Shown here: positions 21,035-33,392 of the stretch, piece by piece
How positions within the stretch are numbered: the first letter of the stretch is position 1
Layout of the letters: each line of letters opens with the position of its first letter
From: Chara braunii
Taxonomy: Eukaryota; Streptophyta; Charophyceae; Charales; Characeae
Assembly: GCA_003427395.1 (NCBI GenBank)
Contig: BFEA01000246.1
Location: 178,129-242,128 of the forward strand
Reading direction: 5' to 3'
DNA: 64,000 nt
Translations under genes and position numbers: made by a program
The notes under the pieces: generated by a model
The model's database searches: none
What the model saw: the letters and a program-made list of their open reading frames with translations, nothing else
What the model was told of the DNA's origin: nothing

Positions 21035-24000
21035 CGCAGTGTCAACACCGAGCGTCGGGTCAAGCTTCCTTTTCGTTGCATACGTGAAACTTTCCCAGGG
21101 CCTTGTATCAAGATCGGCCGACGTCGGAGCTTGGGGACCGTTTTGAGCACCAGCACCGTTTCCGTTTGCATGGCAATTGTTTTCACGCAGAATGCAAGAG
21201 AGATCAGCGTCCTCGTCATCATCCGTTTCATCAACAATGCAGGGTATCGGCAAAGTCTCTTGGCCAAAGCTCATGTCAGGGCACAAAACCCGCCTCCGCA
21301 CTATCTCTTTCCTTGCAGCTTGAGGTTTTGTTTCTTGTGCCACGTCCCCTCCTTCCGGAGGCCCATCCTTTCCTTCCCCTTCTATTCTCACAGCTGCCTT
21401 TGAGGCTGCAATCACCACCTCCTTCGTAGTACATGCCCCGTTTCTCGCTCCGTTCTGAAGGCGACAACCGCCGTCCCCGTTGTCGTCACCATTCATTGCC
21501 ACATCATCTTCGTCCTCATCCGGCTCTCGGTTAACAGCCTTCTCGCCTGACGGCATCAACCCATTCTTGGGACGGTGTTTCTTCAAATAAGCCGCCTTGC
21601 ATCCATTCGGGCAACGATACCCTCTCTTATACCATGAGATGGTCCACCCCTTCTCGCAGCATGCCCTGTTGGCCTTCACAGCTATCTTGTCGGGCACCTT
21701 GCCCTGTCTCTCCATCAAGACCTCAAACATGGACCATTTGCAGCAAGAGTCTTTGGCGATTTCAGCAAGCTCACCCAGGGACACTCTCTGCAAGCCCGCA
21801 GGTTCGGTGCACGTCACTTCCAGCACACCGTTCTCTCGTTCAGCTTTTCCATCGTGCAGGTCACCAGACACGGTCCCATTGCCATCCCCTCTACATCTCG
21901 CTAGCTTTCTCATGGACGCTTTGACCGCAGCTCCTGTCAATCCACACACAGATTCCATCTTCCCAACGGAATCAATCGCCTCAGTCACCACCATCAAATC
22001 ATCGCTGTGGCCGCATGCACCTTCCACCCTACCATTTGGTTCCAACGTGTCTTGTCCTCCAGGTTCGCTGCCTACTTCCTTCTCAAGCGCTCCATTCATA
22101 AGCTTGCCCCGCGCCATATCCTTCAACCTTTTCTTCGCTGGGTAAGCTTCCAGTTGCTTGTCATCTCCATCTTCCAGTGTGTCAATCAGCGCACACTCAG
22201 CAGACTCCTTATTCGCCATATCTGCACCCTCTGTCCCGCATCGATTCAGTGCCTCACAGCCTTCAGCTTGCTTAATGTCAGCCTTTGGGGCGCACAACAG
22301 CGACCCCACAGTCGCGGCCTCTTCTCCTCTCCCTGAATCTTCAGGCCAACCAGCCAGCTTCACAAGCTGCTCAGCAATTGCTTCCTGTACAACCGCATCG
22401 CCATCCTGCGTCCCATTTCCGCCCTCCTCTGGCCGACGCTCACTCTCCGTGGTACCTAACACAGCCTCCAAAACACCATCTGGAGGATGGTCTGACTCTA
22501 GCACTTTCCATGTCGGTTTCCTCTTCCTTGCACCCTCTGCGCGCACATTTCCAGAAGCCAGAGCGGGCACTGAAGCTTCGGGAGCCGTTCCGTTGTTCGG
22601 TTTCGATCCATGTTTTCCTTCCAACGTTGAAGGACGACATCTTTTCCTTTTCCGGTCCCGCTTCTTGCGCTCGGACGGTGGGACTTGACGATCGATATGC
22701 TTTGCCTTGAAATGCCGCCCAAGATCCGGAAGCAAATCAAATTTCATCCCGCACTCTCTACACGTATACCTCCACTCACGGTCAGTGTCGTTGTTCTTCA
22801 CACCTTCTGGAGACGTGTGAACCTTCCTGCTTCCAGAAGCCTTACTCTCAGCTTTCCCCTTATTACCAGACGACGGTGACGCCCCTGTGTCGTTGTTCCT
22901 TCCCTCATCTTCAATTTCAGCACATGGTCCCCCAGAGGGTTCACGTGCATCAACATTAGCAGTCATTACTGAACTGCCTACCGCACCCTTGTCTACCTCC
23001 GCCTCCGTCCTTATTGTGTTGTCCACCATCACAGAAGGTTTGGCAGGAGTTGAGTTCACAGCACCTCCAGATCCAGCCCCCCCCCTTCCCTGCTTCTCTT
23101 TCTGCTTCTTTGACTTTTTCCCTCCACTCCCAACTTTAGCCTCCATGTGCATCGCCCGCCAATGCAGTAACATCTCATACAATATTTCAAACTCTGCGCC
23201 ACAGCTTCGGCAGCGAAGCTTCTTCCTGCTCTGATTCTCTCCTCCAGATCCTCCCCGGCCGGATGACCCCTTCTTTTTCTTACGCTTCTTTTGCTGCGTT
23301 GTAGAGGTTGCTCGAGCAACTTCACCGCGTACCTGGCCACCAGCACCGGTCTCATCCACAGCACCACCCAAAGCAGCAAGCTCTTGGCGTCGAGCCTCTT
23401 GGCCACCATCCGCCACAAGCTTTTGCAGGCTAGCATCCTCCCGCTGCGCACCATTCTCCAGTACCTGAGCTTCATCACCCATCTTTGCCCCGTCTTTGGA
23501 GGAACGGCCCAATTTCTCGCATGAGAGAACCTCTCCAAGGCCTGTCCCTCTTTCCTGTTGCCCTTCCTCCTTATCTGACACTGTATCTCCATTGACTTCG
23601 GCAAGAGAGTCGCCCCCCCGCCACTCATAGCCGGCCTCGCCAGTTCGTCTCAGAAGCAATTGCACCCAGTCCTTACCATAACTTCTCTCAAATCCTTTCA
23701 GCATCTTCGTTTGTTCCTCAGCGACCAACACCAAGAGCTCCTCACAAACCTCAAGCCTCTTCTCTGCCATTGTAAACGTCTTGTCCAACAAGTTGGATTC
23801 AAACACCATCCTATGCCCCTCCCCAAATGGACCAGGGAAAAAAGCAGGTCCGTCCTTCGGTCCCTCTTTCACAGCCTTGATGAATCCAGCAAAAATCTCC
23901 AAAGCCTTCGCCTTGATCTCTCGTTGCCCTGCCTCAAGTGTGGCATCTACATTTCCCACCTCGCTTGCTTTCCGCTTCTTAGAAGGCACATCTTCCTCAG

Positions 24001-24874
24001 GTTCAGAGGGATTTCCATTTATCACAACCACGCCCTTATCGGCAATTTGGTTGCCGGCTGCTGACTCCCTCCCTCTGGTCATCTCCATTAATGTTGCAGC
24101 TGTTTCTTCTGCTGTCGCAGGTTGTTGTATGACCACCATGGAATTGGCCCTCGTCCTCTTGACTTTCTTCAAGTGCTTTCTGCAATAGAGTTTCTTGCGC
24201 ATAGCATGATGAGTGCACCGGCGGTTTTCCTTCGTTATTCCCACACAGACTGTCGGTTTGTTCTCTGGCCGTTTTTTCTCCTCCGTTCCCTTACTGCACC
24301 CCCCATCTCCATCATTCTGGCGACTAACAAAGACCTCAGTGCCACCACTGTCGTCTTCACACCCATCGATGTCGTCAGTCGCCTTACGCTTCCGTTGCCT
24401 ACGAAGAGTACCAGGTGTGTCTACGCAGATGCCATTACCCTTGCCCTGATTTCCTTCTTCATCCTTGTCAGCAGCTCCTCCAATCCCGTTGTTAGTTCGC
24501 CCTGCCACCGCATCCTCCTCTGCGACTTCCACCCTGACCACTTCTCTTTCCTCCTCCTCCCTCGCTTGCTCTTGCACTCCCTCCGTGCCTCCTTTAGCGC
24601 CCTCCGCATCCAATTGCTCTCTCACTTCCCTTTCACTCGGTGAACCCAGCTCTGGACCATCGTCAAGAGGCAAACATACCAGCGCCCTCTCCGCCCCCGA
24701 GGATCGCTTCGAGGACTCGGGATTGTGCTTAACACAAAAGGAGGTGCCTGGCCTTGGTCTATGACTGCACTGAGATCCAAACAGTGTAATTCCAATGCAG
24801 AATTGGGGGTCCATATCTTTCCAATTGCCCGCCTGCTCTACGGCAACAACCTCTCTGCTCGCACATTCTGCAGC
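21035..24874 (-). CDS. SUVR5: SUVR5-like gene, large exon with Cys/His motifs, two C2H2 fingers and Cys-rich block
   Basis: Exactly 1,280 codons, phase 0 at both ends, acceptor CCGCAG and donor GTGAGT. In order: two Cys/His motifs (near 24722-24797 and 24172-24250), a helical acidic/basic region, a C2H2 finger CRSCGAEFEI...HWRAMH (about 23145-23215), a second C2H2 finger CRECGMKFDLLPDLGRHFKAKH (about 22695-22768) followed by a basic nuclear-localisation-like run, a block with SCCKWS...CCEKGW...YRCPNGC (about 21598-21745), then LCPDMSFGQETLPIPCIVDE (about 21228-21300) and RPWESFTYATKRKLDP leading into pre-SET. The second finger is the strongest single match to SUVR5. The linkers are long and low-complexity, which explains the doubled length. 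Confidence 0.93.
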
Positions 24875-25244
24875 CTGCGGGTCATCGACAGCAGCCAACC
24901 CCTTGTCAAACTAGGTCATACCCACTCCATTCCATGCATACAGATTACAACAGGAAACTCAGAGTCATTGCTCATTCCATGCTCATTCCATCAACTGAAC
25001 GCCTGCAATTGATAATGGCAATGCGCATGTAACAAACACAAACACCTGTGTTAGCAACAGGGCCGCCCGGGTCACCATGGTTGCCGGGGCGGTCCGGCCA
25101 GGCAAGGGCCCAGGAAGGTCCCTGTTAAAAAAAAAAAGTGGGAAAAGAAATCCAAGAAACAAACCATGTTGTGCAGAAAAATGGACTGAAAAACTTTTGC
25201 CGGAGGGTCACATCCATTCTTTGCCAGACTATAAAATATATATA

Positions 25245-25465
25245 TCGTCACAAACAGAACTGCCCGGTAAAACCGTAGCAATTGATATTGTATTTATAAC
25301 ATAATTAGATTATTATAATTATCAATATGGATATTATATGTATAATCCCGACGAGTCCGTGAAACTCCGACGAAACAGTTTGTCACAGCCCCTCGTTTGT
25401 TGTCCTCTTCTCCCTCCCTCTCTGCTGACGGTTTACCTGGCAGCTCTGTTTGACGATATATTGAG
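25245..25465 (+). repeat. Hammerhead-like unit with inverted partial copy
   Basis: The plus strand at 25348-25384 reads CCGACGAG, stem II, CGAAAC and GTC, followed by the same cagcccctcg/pyrimidine/cggttta block as the 574-846 units. The core CTGATGAG is altered (CCGACGAG), so it is probably inactive. A partial copy in the opposite orientation lies at 25245-25280, separated by AT-rich DNA. Confidence 0.65.
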
Positions 25466-27337
25466 CCTAGTTGAAAAGGAGATGTCCCACAGGAGAGTCA
25501 TATACATTAAAAAAAAAAATTCCTCGAATGTCTTGAGGATGTCTGCTTTTTTTTCTGGCTGTCCTGCTGATTTTTGTACTCCTCGCTGGTTTCATGCCAC
25601 AGGCTCGATGGGTCGTAGTTGTGCTCACATCTGCTATATCGGCTTTCGCTTCAAGGAAGGCAAAGCCAAAGGGATGCTCACCTCTTTCAACAGACCATCT
25701 GGCCTTTCACGCTGGCACGAGTATTTATAGGCGGGTGTATTGAGCCTAGTTGACAAGATGATGTCCCACAGGAGAATCAGACGGGTTGCTTTCCCCCCAT
25801 CAGCAATTATCCCTTCACATGGCCGCCATTTTCCATTGACAAGTGAGCAACCTTGGTTGGATGTGTAGGCATATACTAGGAAAGAGGGAACCCAGTCATA
25901 AGTGACTACCAAGCTTGAAATCCCCACTCTTTTGAGCTTATTGAGGGGTGTTGACCGTCACGGATTTTTCTGTGCGTTTTTTTTTTCTTCCCAAAAAAAG
26001 GGGTAGGCCCCTAACCTTGCCGCATCCATCTGATTTCATCACCTGTGCATTAACAGAGTCACATGTATGTACTGTTAAGCGGAATCGGCTAGGTTCACTA
26101 CTTACCTGTACCTGTTGTTCTTCTTCACCAATCATTTCGAACTGCCGCTCTTCTGTGCTACCGCCTGCTTCTCACCTCGCCTCATTCTGGACCACAGTCC
26201 GGTTTTGCAATTTTCTTTGGTCCATTTTTTTTCTTTTTTATGCACCTAACTTCTTGGCTTCCGCTCTCCAAACGACGAAAAAAAACTGGCAACTCTTCTC
26301 AAGTATACGACGTGCTCAGTTCCGCGGTCGAAGTCCGTCGATTTAGGCTCCTTCCCCTCTCTGCTGGTAGGTGCAAAGTGTGGTAGGTACTACTAGCCCT
26401 CCGGCCCATTCAAAAAGACACATATCCAATGGCCCTCCTCTGCTCTCTTCCCCCCTCTTCCTTGTCCTCCCACTACTACTCTTATCAAGACATCCTGGAC
26501 CACAGTCCCCTCACATCCGACGGTGCTCCTTTGCTCTCTTCCCCCTCTCTTCCTCGTTCTCCCATGATACGTTTACCTTTAATTTTCTTGTCTCGAAGCG
26601 CGATGCTTCCGCCTTTCCTCCACCCCTCTTCTCATTTACCGTGTCCCATCTCATCTGCTGCTCCATTTCCACACACAGGGACTATCTGGCCAACCAGTTT
26701 CACTTGAATCTACCCACCCTCTTGCCTGAAGCTCTCATTCTTCTTCTTTTTTTTGCCTTTTTTTTCCTTTTTTCTTCCTCTTGTCCCATCCCCCCCCCCC
26801 CAACCCACCAAAAAAAAAAANAAAACACTTATGCCCCATAAAGTTCAAATTGACAGCAAGTAACATTAACTCAATTGACATTAACATAATAAGGATATTC
26901 TTTCTATTCTGGGCGCTTCAGTCCGGTTGCTCGTCACCGGCAAGCATGTTTACACAAGAAAACAGCAAGAAGAAGGAGATTGGACAGACCGGACTAAGTT
27001 CTAGCCACCCTTGTGACTCTAGCCAATTCCACAAGGGGGCGTCTGCTTAGGCCTGCTTCCCCCCGAACCAAAGCTTGTTTGCCAGGGCTCACATGCTGGC
27101 CGGGAAGTTTACTGACAGCACCCAAGCTCTCGTTCTTTTCTTCTCTTCTTCTTCTTTGGTCTTTTTTTTCTAATAATAGAAGACAGAACCTCCCTGTTCC
27201 GGCTACATATCCATTCTGCAGAGCAGCAGTCCGCTTCTTATTCCACCACCAAGTCAAAGGAATACAATTTGTACTCACTCTACGCTCCTTCCCATTATTC
27301 CTGAAGCTCTCGTTCTAATGCGGGGAGCTCCACGCTT

Positions 27338-27660
27338 AACATGAGATTTACCTTCGACAGCTTGGGAAGAAAACCTTGCACACTCGTTCTCACTATCTTT
27401 ACAACAACCACACCATCATACTATGATGTGCTCACTCTCACCAACCTGCATAAGCGTGAGATGACCTTCGACAGCTCGGGGAGACGACACACTCATTCTC
27501 ACAATGTTCAAACCACCACACCATCATACTATGCTGTGCTCACTCTCACCAACCTGCATCACGTGAGATGACCTTCGACAGCTCGGGGAGACGAACTTGC
27601 ACACGCATTCTCACAATGTTCAAACCACCACACCATCATACTATGCGCTCACTCTCACCA
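27338..27660. repeat. Three tandem units of about 115 bp
   Basis: Each unit contains gagat.accttcgacagct, gcacactcgttctcac-like sequence, caccacaccatcatactatg and gctcactctcaccaacctg. The units shorten slightly from left to right. Confidence 0.82.
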
Positions 27661-28500
27661 ACCTGTGAAGCACTCTCCAAAAACGTTTCGCTCTAAACTA
27701 AAGGGGGTACTCAGACTAGCACTACCAAAAATGCATCTGACTGCATTCATGAACCGCCTTGTATGGATCTGGCCCACATTCCGTTCAGAAACGAGTAAGT
27801 GTGAGTGCCCTTAGTCCGAGATTTACAGATTGATACAAAAGCAGGCAACTCCACAGCTCTTAATACCTCTGTACTCCTGCCCACCTTGAACAAAACAACT
27901 GGTCATTGTGACTGCATCCAGCCTCCACGGCCCTCCAGGACCATGGCTTACATACGTTAATGATGATGATCGGGCATAAGAAGGTTGTCAAGATCAAAAA
28001 TACGCTCTGTCGGCATGATGTATAGAAGATAGCACAAGGCGTAGCAGGGGATAGAAGGGGGGGGGTCGCACGGGACAGAGCAGCAGGGATGTGGATGATG
28101 GAATGGTCAGGTTTCCGCGGTGAACGCACCTACCTGAATCAAGGCGCACCCAGTCTTCGTTGTGTCCAGCACATCATCCTCTGCTGCAGAGGTGCAATTG
28201 TTCTCCTGTTCGCCAGCCTCTTCAGCGTCATTCTAGAGAGAACACAATCCATAGTCACCACGGCACCATACACACAAACTGAGGTTTTGCCTTCTGACTC
28301 TAACGGAATGACTTCTCCAGTGCAAAGTTCACAAGAACCTTGATCAAGTTAACTACATCCCAGAAATGGAGCAGTGAAATCACGTTGCAGAGAACTACCA
28401 CTTAACATAAATTGAACGCCAGTTAAATGCATCCCTGACCTCTGTCAGCATTACCACTTCTCCTGCCACCCCTGCGTCTTCCAGTCACAATCCAATCACA

Positions 28501-28502
28501 AG

Positions 28503-28563
<61 letters not shown>

Positions 28564-28779
28564 NNNNNGAGAGAGAGAGAGAGAGAGAGAGAGATTCAAA
28601 CCCGATGTTGTGAAAATTGTTTATTAGCTTTCTTTTAATAGATAGCAAGCTGTCCCCTTCATACAGACCTTTGAACTCTTTTTTTCTTCTAAATTTGTGC
28701 CTTGACATTTCACCTCCATAGTAAAGCCCTAGTAAGCCATCACAGACAAAAGATGTTTGTAACCGCTTGTATTCACAAG

Positions 28780-28867
<88 letters not shown>

Positions 28868-29070
28868 GCGAGAGCGAGAGAGAGAGAGAGAGAGATTCAA
28901 ACCCGATGTTGTGAAAATTGTTTATTAGCTTTCTTTTAATAGATAGCAAGCTGTCCCCTTCATACAGATCTTTGAACTCTTTTTTTCTTCTAAATTTATG
29001 CCTTGACATTTCACCTCCATAGTAAAGCCCTAGTAAGCCATCACAGACAAAAGATGTTTGTAACCGCTTG
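28501..29070. repeat. Duplicated segment of about 185 bp flanked by (CT)n/(GA)n
   Basis: 28594-28778 and 28895-29075 (from ttcaaacccgatgttgtgaa to gtaaccgcttgtatt) are nearly identical. Both are preceded by (CT)n...(GA)n. Five Ns at 28564-28568 join a (CT)n to a (GA)n, so the duplication may be a scaffolding artefact. Confidence 0.75.
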
Positions 29071-29138
29071 TATTGCGCTTCCCTAAACAAGATACTCATT
29101 TCCTTCACTCTTACATTTTTCAAAAATGTTGAAAAGGG

Positions 29139-29242
29139 GTCCTTCGGGACACATCCGTTACAATTGGAACGATACAGAGAAAAGAAGATTAGCATGGCCC
29201 CTGCGCAAGGATGACACACATAAACCGAGAAATGGTCCAAAT
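29139..29242 (+). pseudogene. U6 snRNA retrocopy, near full length
   Basis: Runs from gtccttcggg to gaaatggtccaaatt, then a poly-A tail. It shares the extra aag after the ACAGAGA region with the copy at 18988. A flanking duplication is plausible (aaaaatgttgaaaag against aaaaatggtaaaaaa) but low-complexity. Confidence 0.88.
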
Positions 29243-29710
29243 TAAAAAAAAAAAAAAATGGTAAAAAAAACATGATTTGCATAGGTGGTCTGGCTGGTAG
29301 TTGTCCTCTCTGCTCAATCCACCAAGAGATACGTCTTTCAACGATTTAAACCACCGCTACCTCCATACCTATGTGGAGAAAAACTGATTTGCACAGGTGA
29401 TGTGGGAAGTTGTGCTGCTGAACCCGCCAAGCAACACCGCTTTCAGTGATTAAAGCCACCATTACCTCCGAGACTGACCCACCGTACAACTTTCGAATGT
29501 ACGGATCAACTTTTTTCTTTCCTTTTTCAATTCTTTTGAAGCATCCGCAAGAGACCTATGTTTGGAGGTGATAAGAGCCCCCATTAAGAGTAGTCCCCCT
29601 TTGCAGAAGGCTCCAATTGGTTAGTGGGAAGCTGCAGCAGTTGGAAACCGCGTCCAGTGTCCCAGTTACAAGATAGGAGAATATTGTGCATTGTAAGTGA
29701 GCAGCTGCAT

Positions 29711-29745
<35 letters not shown>
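29711..29745. repeat. (TTTA)n microsatellite
   Basis: About nine tetranucleotide units. Confidence 0.95.
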
Positions 29746-31657
29746 TAATTTACTTACTTATTTATTGTGCCCGATGGACGACAGATCAGATTTTAAACTG
29801 ATCAGAACAGATCCTTCGGACGGGAAGGTGGACCTGACCACCCATCTCTCACTCTCAAACCTGTAGTAGGAGGTTCCACCACAACCCTCCCACATGGCCA
29901 AATCCCAACCATCTACTCTGCAACGTTCTCTCCGAAAATGTACTTCCTTCTGAAGCAAAACAGATGCTACACTAGAATGGACACGTGCCACAATCCGCCT
30001 TTTGGTAAGGCTCCAAAGTTAGAAACCCGAAGCAAAAAACATCCCAAGGCCTACAGATACACAAACTCGTCATCGGTTACTCTTCAGATCGAGGCATCGC
30101 ATTATTACGATTCATTACAGTTGACCAAGCTATACTTTATGCCTGGCTGTGTGGATTCATCAGCCAGCAACTCTCTTAATGATCCTGCTAAAAATTTGTA
30201 CATCACCATTTCGACCTCCTCCGCCCACCTCAGGACCGATGTCTCCGAGCCTTTCCCATATATAATGTGGGCCTGAAAAAGATATAGTAAGTTATGAAGA
30301 AGATGATGACAAGGGCATTATTTTCATGGCACTATCAACTTCCTCATCGCCTCACCTAACTCTCACTATCGAGGAGTCAACCCCCTTCCACTCATGCGCC
30401 ACTCCCATATAGATTGCGGGCCTGCTGCAGCGCAAGTTCCGCCAGACTGTTGGTTACATCAGTACTGTACTCCTATTCTACAGAGAAGCAGTTTGCATCC
30501 AGGCAAAGCCCTGTAGCATTCTGGCCTCTTGACAGATGTCATGATGAGCAGATAACAACCCTGACGCACTCCATTCACTAAACAACAGCGACTCACAGCC
30601 AGTGGTCTAGGATGTGACGACAGGTCTGCTTGTGGATCCTGCGCTGACGCTTCGCCAATGATACGCACAGCAGTGCCGCCGCTTTAACCAAAAGACGACT
30701 GGATGCTCAACAGGCTACGAACACAACTCTGTTTCAAGCATCTAAAAGTTATGGGATCGAATGTCTAAACGCGTGACCTCCCCAATGGCAGGAAAACAGA
30801 TCCTCCTTGGTAAGTCTCAGAGCGGTGTGTTGTCCCCAACACTTTACCTGGAGGATTGCAAACACTCTATAGCCATCAGGGCAACAAAACGCCTTATCGG
30901 GAGGATGGCAAACGTCTTTTGATCTACTGGTGGGGCATGGCATGCACCACAGACCCTTTAGTCCTGCCCAGGCAAGTTGTGCTTAAAACACCTGAGACTC
31001 TAGGGTATGCAGTGTGCAGAGAATTGATGATTGTGAGCCTCCCTCACAAGCATCACGACAACTAGCCACTCCTGCTCCACAGTACGCAAAGCATCGATGG
31101 TCAGACGCCCACGGACAAGCGTTCACAGCCACACACCAAACATTGTAAATCTTCTGCTATCTGTCACTTCTTGGAGAGGGTCAAAACCCATATCAGCAGG
31201 GCCCAACTGGCCATCTGACGACGCCTCTTGGCAGCAAGACAGAAAGCACATTCCTCATCTGTGTAGGACTCATGTCTGCCAACTCGTGAATGCTCACGGT
31301 CACTCACATGCTCTCTACATTGGTCTGCTTGGAAACCATTAGCGGATACTGCCAAACAGAAGGGCCTCATTGCGGGGTCAACCTCAACAACATTACTTCC
31401 AGGTTGGCCCGACTCCTGGGCCATGGAAGTGAGAGAGTACTTGGGCAAGGTTTTAGCCAGTATCCCCCAGTGTTGCATCCTCCTCACAGCCGACACCTAC
31501 CGGCCAACGGAACGTCAACTATACCGGTCAGCACGTCCCATCGCGTACATATCAGACCGGCAGCAGGAGGGGCTGGTACATCAAAAGCTCACCTCCGCGT
31601 GCATGGGGGCCGGTTTCAAAGGGCCGGCGGTTGCACTGGTGGAATCATACCCCCTTG

Positions 31658-32007
31658 CCGAGCGTCCGCAAAGAACCTTGTTTCCCAGCATTTCATCGAG
31701 TCCGGTGCACGGTGCCATAATAAGTGAAATAACATAATGTGCTGTACATCTCATGGGAGATGGATCATCGTCTCAGGCTCTGGAGTACACTTACATGCAA
31801 TCCTAAGAATCCTAAGCACCGCCCTTGTGCCTTGTCCTCAGAGTACACTTACATGCAATCCAGAGTACACTTACATGATGATGAGCGTCCGCAAGAATCC
31901 TAAGCACCGAAGTCCTCTTGTGGGGGATGGATCATCCTCTCGGACTCCGGAGTACACTTACATGCAATCCTATCTCCGGGAAACAAGGTTCTTTGCGGAC
32001 GCTCGAC
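31658..32007. repeat. Inverted repeat enclosing short direct repeats
   Basis: cgagcgtccgcaaagaacct at 31658 reappears inverted at 31981-32007 (27-base arms). Between them gagtacacttacatgcaatc occurs three times, with partial copies. No coding. Confidence 0.65.
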
Positions 32008-32390
32008 ATACACCATGTCCCTCTACACCATGATGATGACGACAATGATAAGGATGACCATGTCGGGGACGACGGCAATGTCATGCCCTAGTATGCGCTG
32101 GTAATTTGAAGAAAAAGCGGCAGTAGGCGAGTAGGAACATGAAGGGAGAAAAACCGTGAAGAAGAATTGCATCCTCATTTGTGTCCTAATACAAAAGGAC
32201 TGCAATTCGAAGGAGAAAAACAACAAGAGAGCACGGCCGCAGAAGAGTTGATCATGAAGTAGAAGAAGGATCCTGTACTAATCAAAGAGCCGTGAGGGAG
32301 AAGAAGAATTGTGAACTGGAACAAGAATAATAAAGTAGACGAAGCGTCACAATGTGGAAGCAGAAATCGCAAAATGGGAGGATTGTGGAA

Positions 32391-32455
32391 TAAGAGAAGA
32401 ATGGGAGAATCGTGCAATAAGAGAAGAATGGGAGAATCGTGCAATAAGAGAAGAA
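32391..32455. repeat. 27-bp tandem repeat
   Basis: aagagaagaatgggagaatc followed by gtgcaat occurs twice, with a third truncated unit. Confidence 0.7.
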
Positions 32456-32544
32456 TAGTAAAGTAGAAAAAAAGTGAAACGTTGAGATGAAAAGTTTGGG
32501 GGAAAAGAACAAAAAAAAACGAATAAAGGCGAACCAAAGTAACT

Positions 32545-32697
32545 TAAACCACCAGTACATCAGGAAAAGGAGACTGGGCCTCTCCTAAAAAAAAAGGAGG
32601 CCATGATCCACCAACTCATTTTATGGACGGTCCATGGACTCCGAATTTTTCGGACAGGCTCAATCTGCATTTCCGGATGTACTGGTGGTTCAAGGAA
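32545..32697. mobile_element. Foldback element with AACCACCAGTACATC ends
   Basis: aaaccaccagtacatc at the left and gatgtactggtggttcaa at the right are inverted copies; about 150 bp. The ends resemble the GGTGGTTTAA family but the interior differs. Confidence 0.6.
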
Positions 32698-33026
32698 GAA
32701 TCGCTACAAAACGAACCACGAGCAAGAGACGAATCACGAGTGGCTGAAGAAACTTTTGCGCTAGGAGAAGACTCCTGGAAGTAAAAGATGATCAAACCCT
32801 AAATCCTGAGGATTAAAGATTGAGAAAAAAGAAAATTGAAGAAACCCTGAGGTCTATTTCATGGAACCTACTGGGAGAGAGTTGGGAGTCAAAAAGAGAA
32901 TAGCTTGATTGACGACAGTGTCCTTTTTTTGTCGAACCCAGTGGGCAATAGTCGCGATGCAAAAGAGGAAGAGTACCAACAACAGGAGGAAGAGGATGGG
33001 GGAGGGAGCAGCGTGTTTGGTGGTTG

Positions 33027-33027
<1 letters not shown>

Positions 33028-33057
<30 letters not shown>
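33028..33057. repeat. Poly-G tract
   Basis: About 30 consecutive G. Similar runs lie at 35-58 and 61891-61912. Confidence 0.95.
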
Positions 33058-33059
<2 letters not shown>

Positions 33060-33206
33060 GGCGGAGGACGACAAGGAAGGCAGCCTCACCATGGAGCGGT
33101 AGTCAACTTCTATCGTACTGGTCCTGTGAGAGGCAGGTTGGCGCCTACTGGTAGAGGAGGGGCCAGCAGTCAGCTGTGCCACACTGCCACAGGCAATGTT
33201 TCACTG

Positions 33207-33392
33207 GTGGGTTTAAAGCACCAGTACACCACATATCCGCCGGCGGGTGTCAGCATGAAACCCGGACCACTTCAGACGCCGTCGATTTTTTTTTTCAACG
33301 ACGGGCCTGGCCGGGCGGCGCCTCCAAGTTTTGCTTGTGGCAACAAAAACTTTCTGCCAGGCTGGGGGCATGTACTAGCAGTTTAAGGTGTT
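33207..33392 (+). mobile_element. GGTGGTTTAA-type element, diverged
   Basis: Left end tttaaagcaccagtacacc, right end gtactagcagtttaaggt, internal gcgcctccaagttttgcttg. Confidence 0.5.

Noticed and set aside
21103-24764. Many plus-strand frames opposite the zinc-finger exon
   Set aside because: Shadows of the coding exon caused by its codon composition; no domains.
27338-27660. CRISPR-like array
   Set aside because: Units of about 115 bp are contiguous near-identical copies without unique spacers, in a eukaryotic intron.
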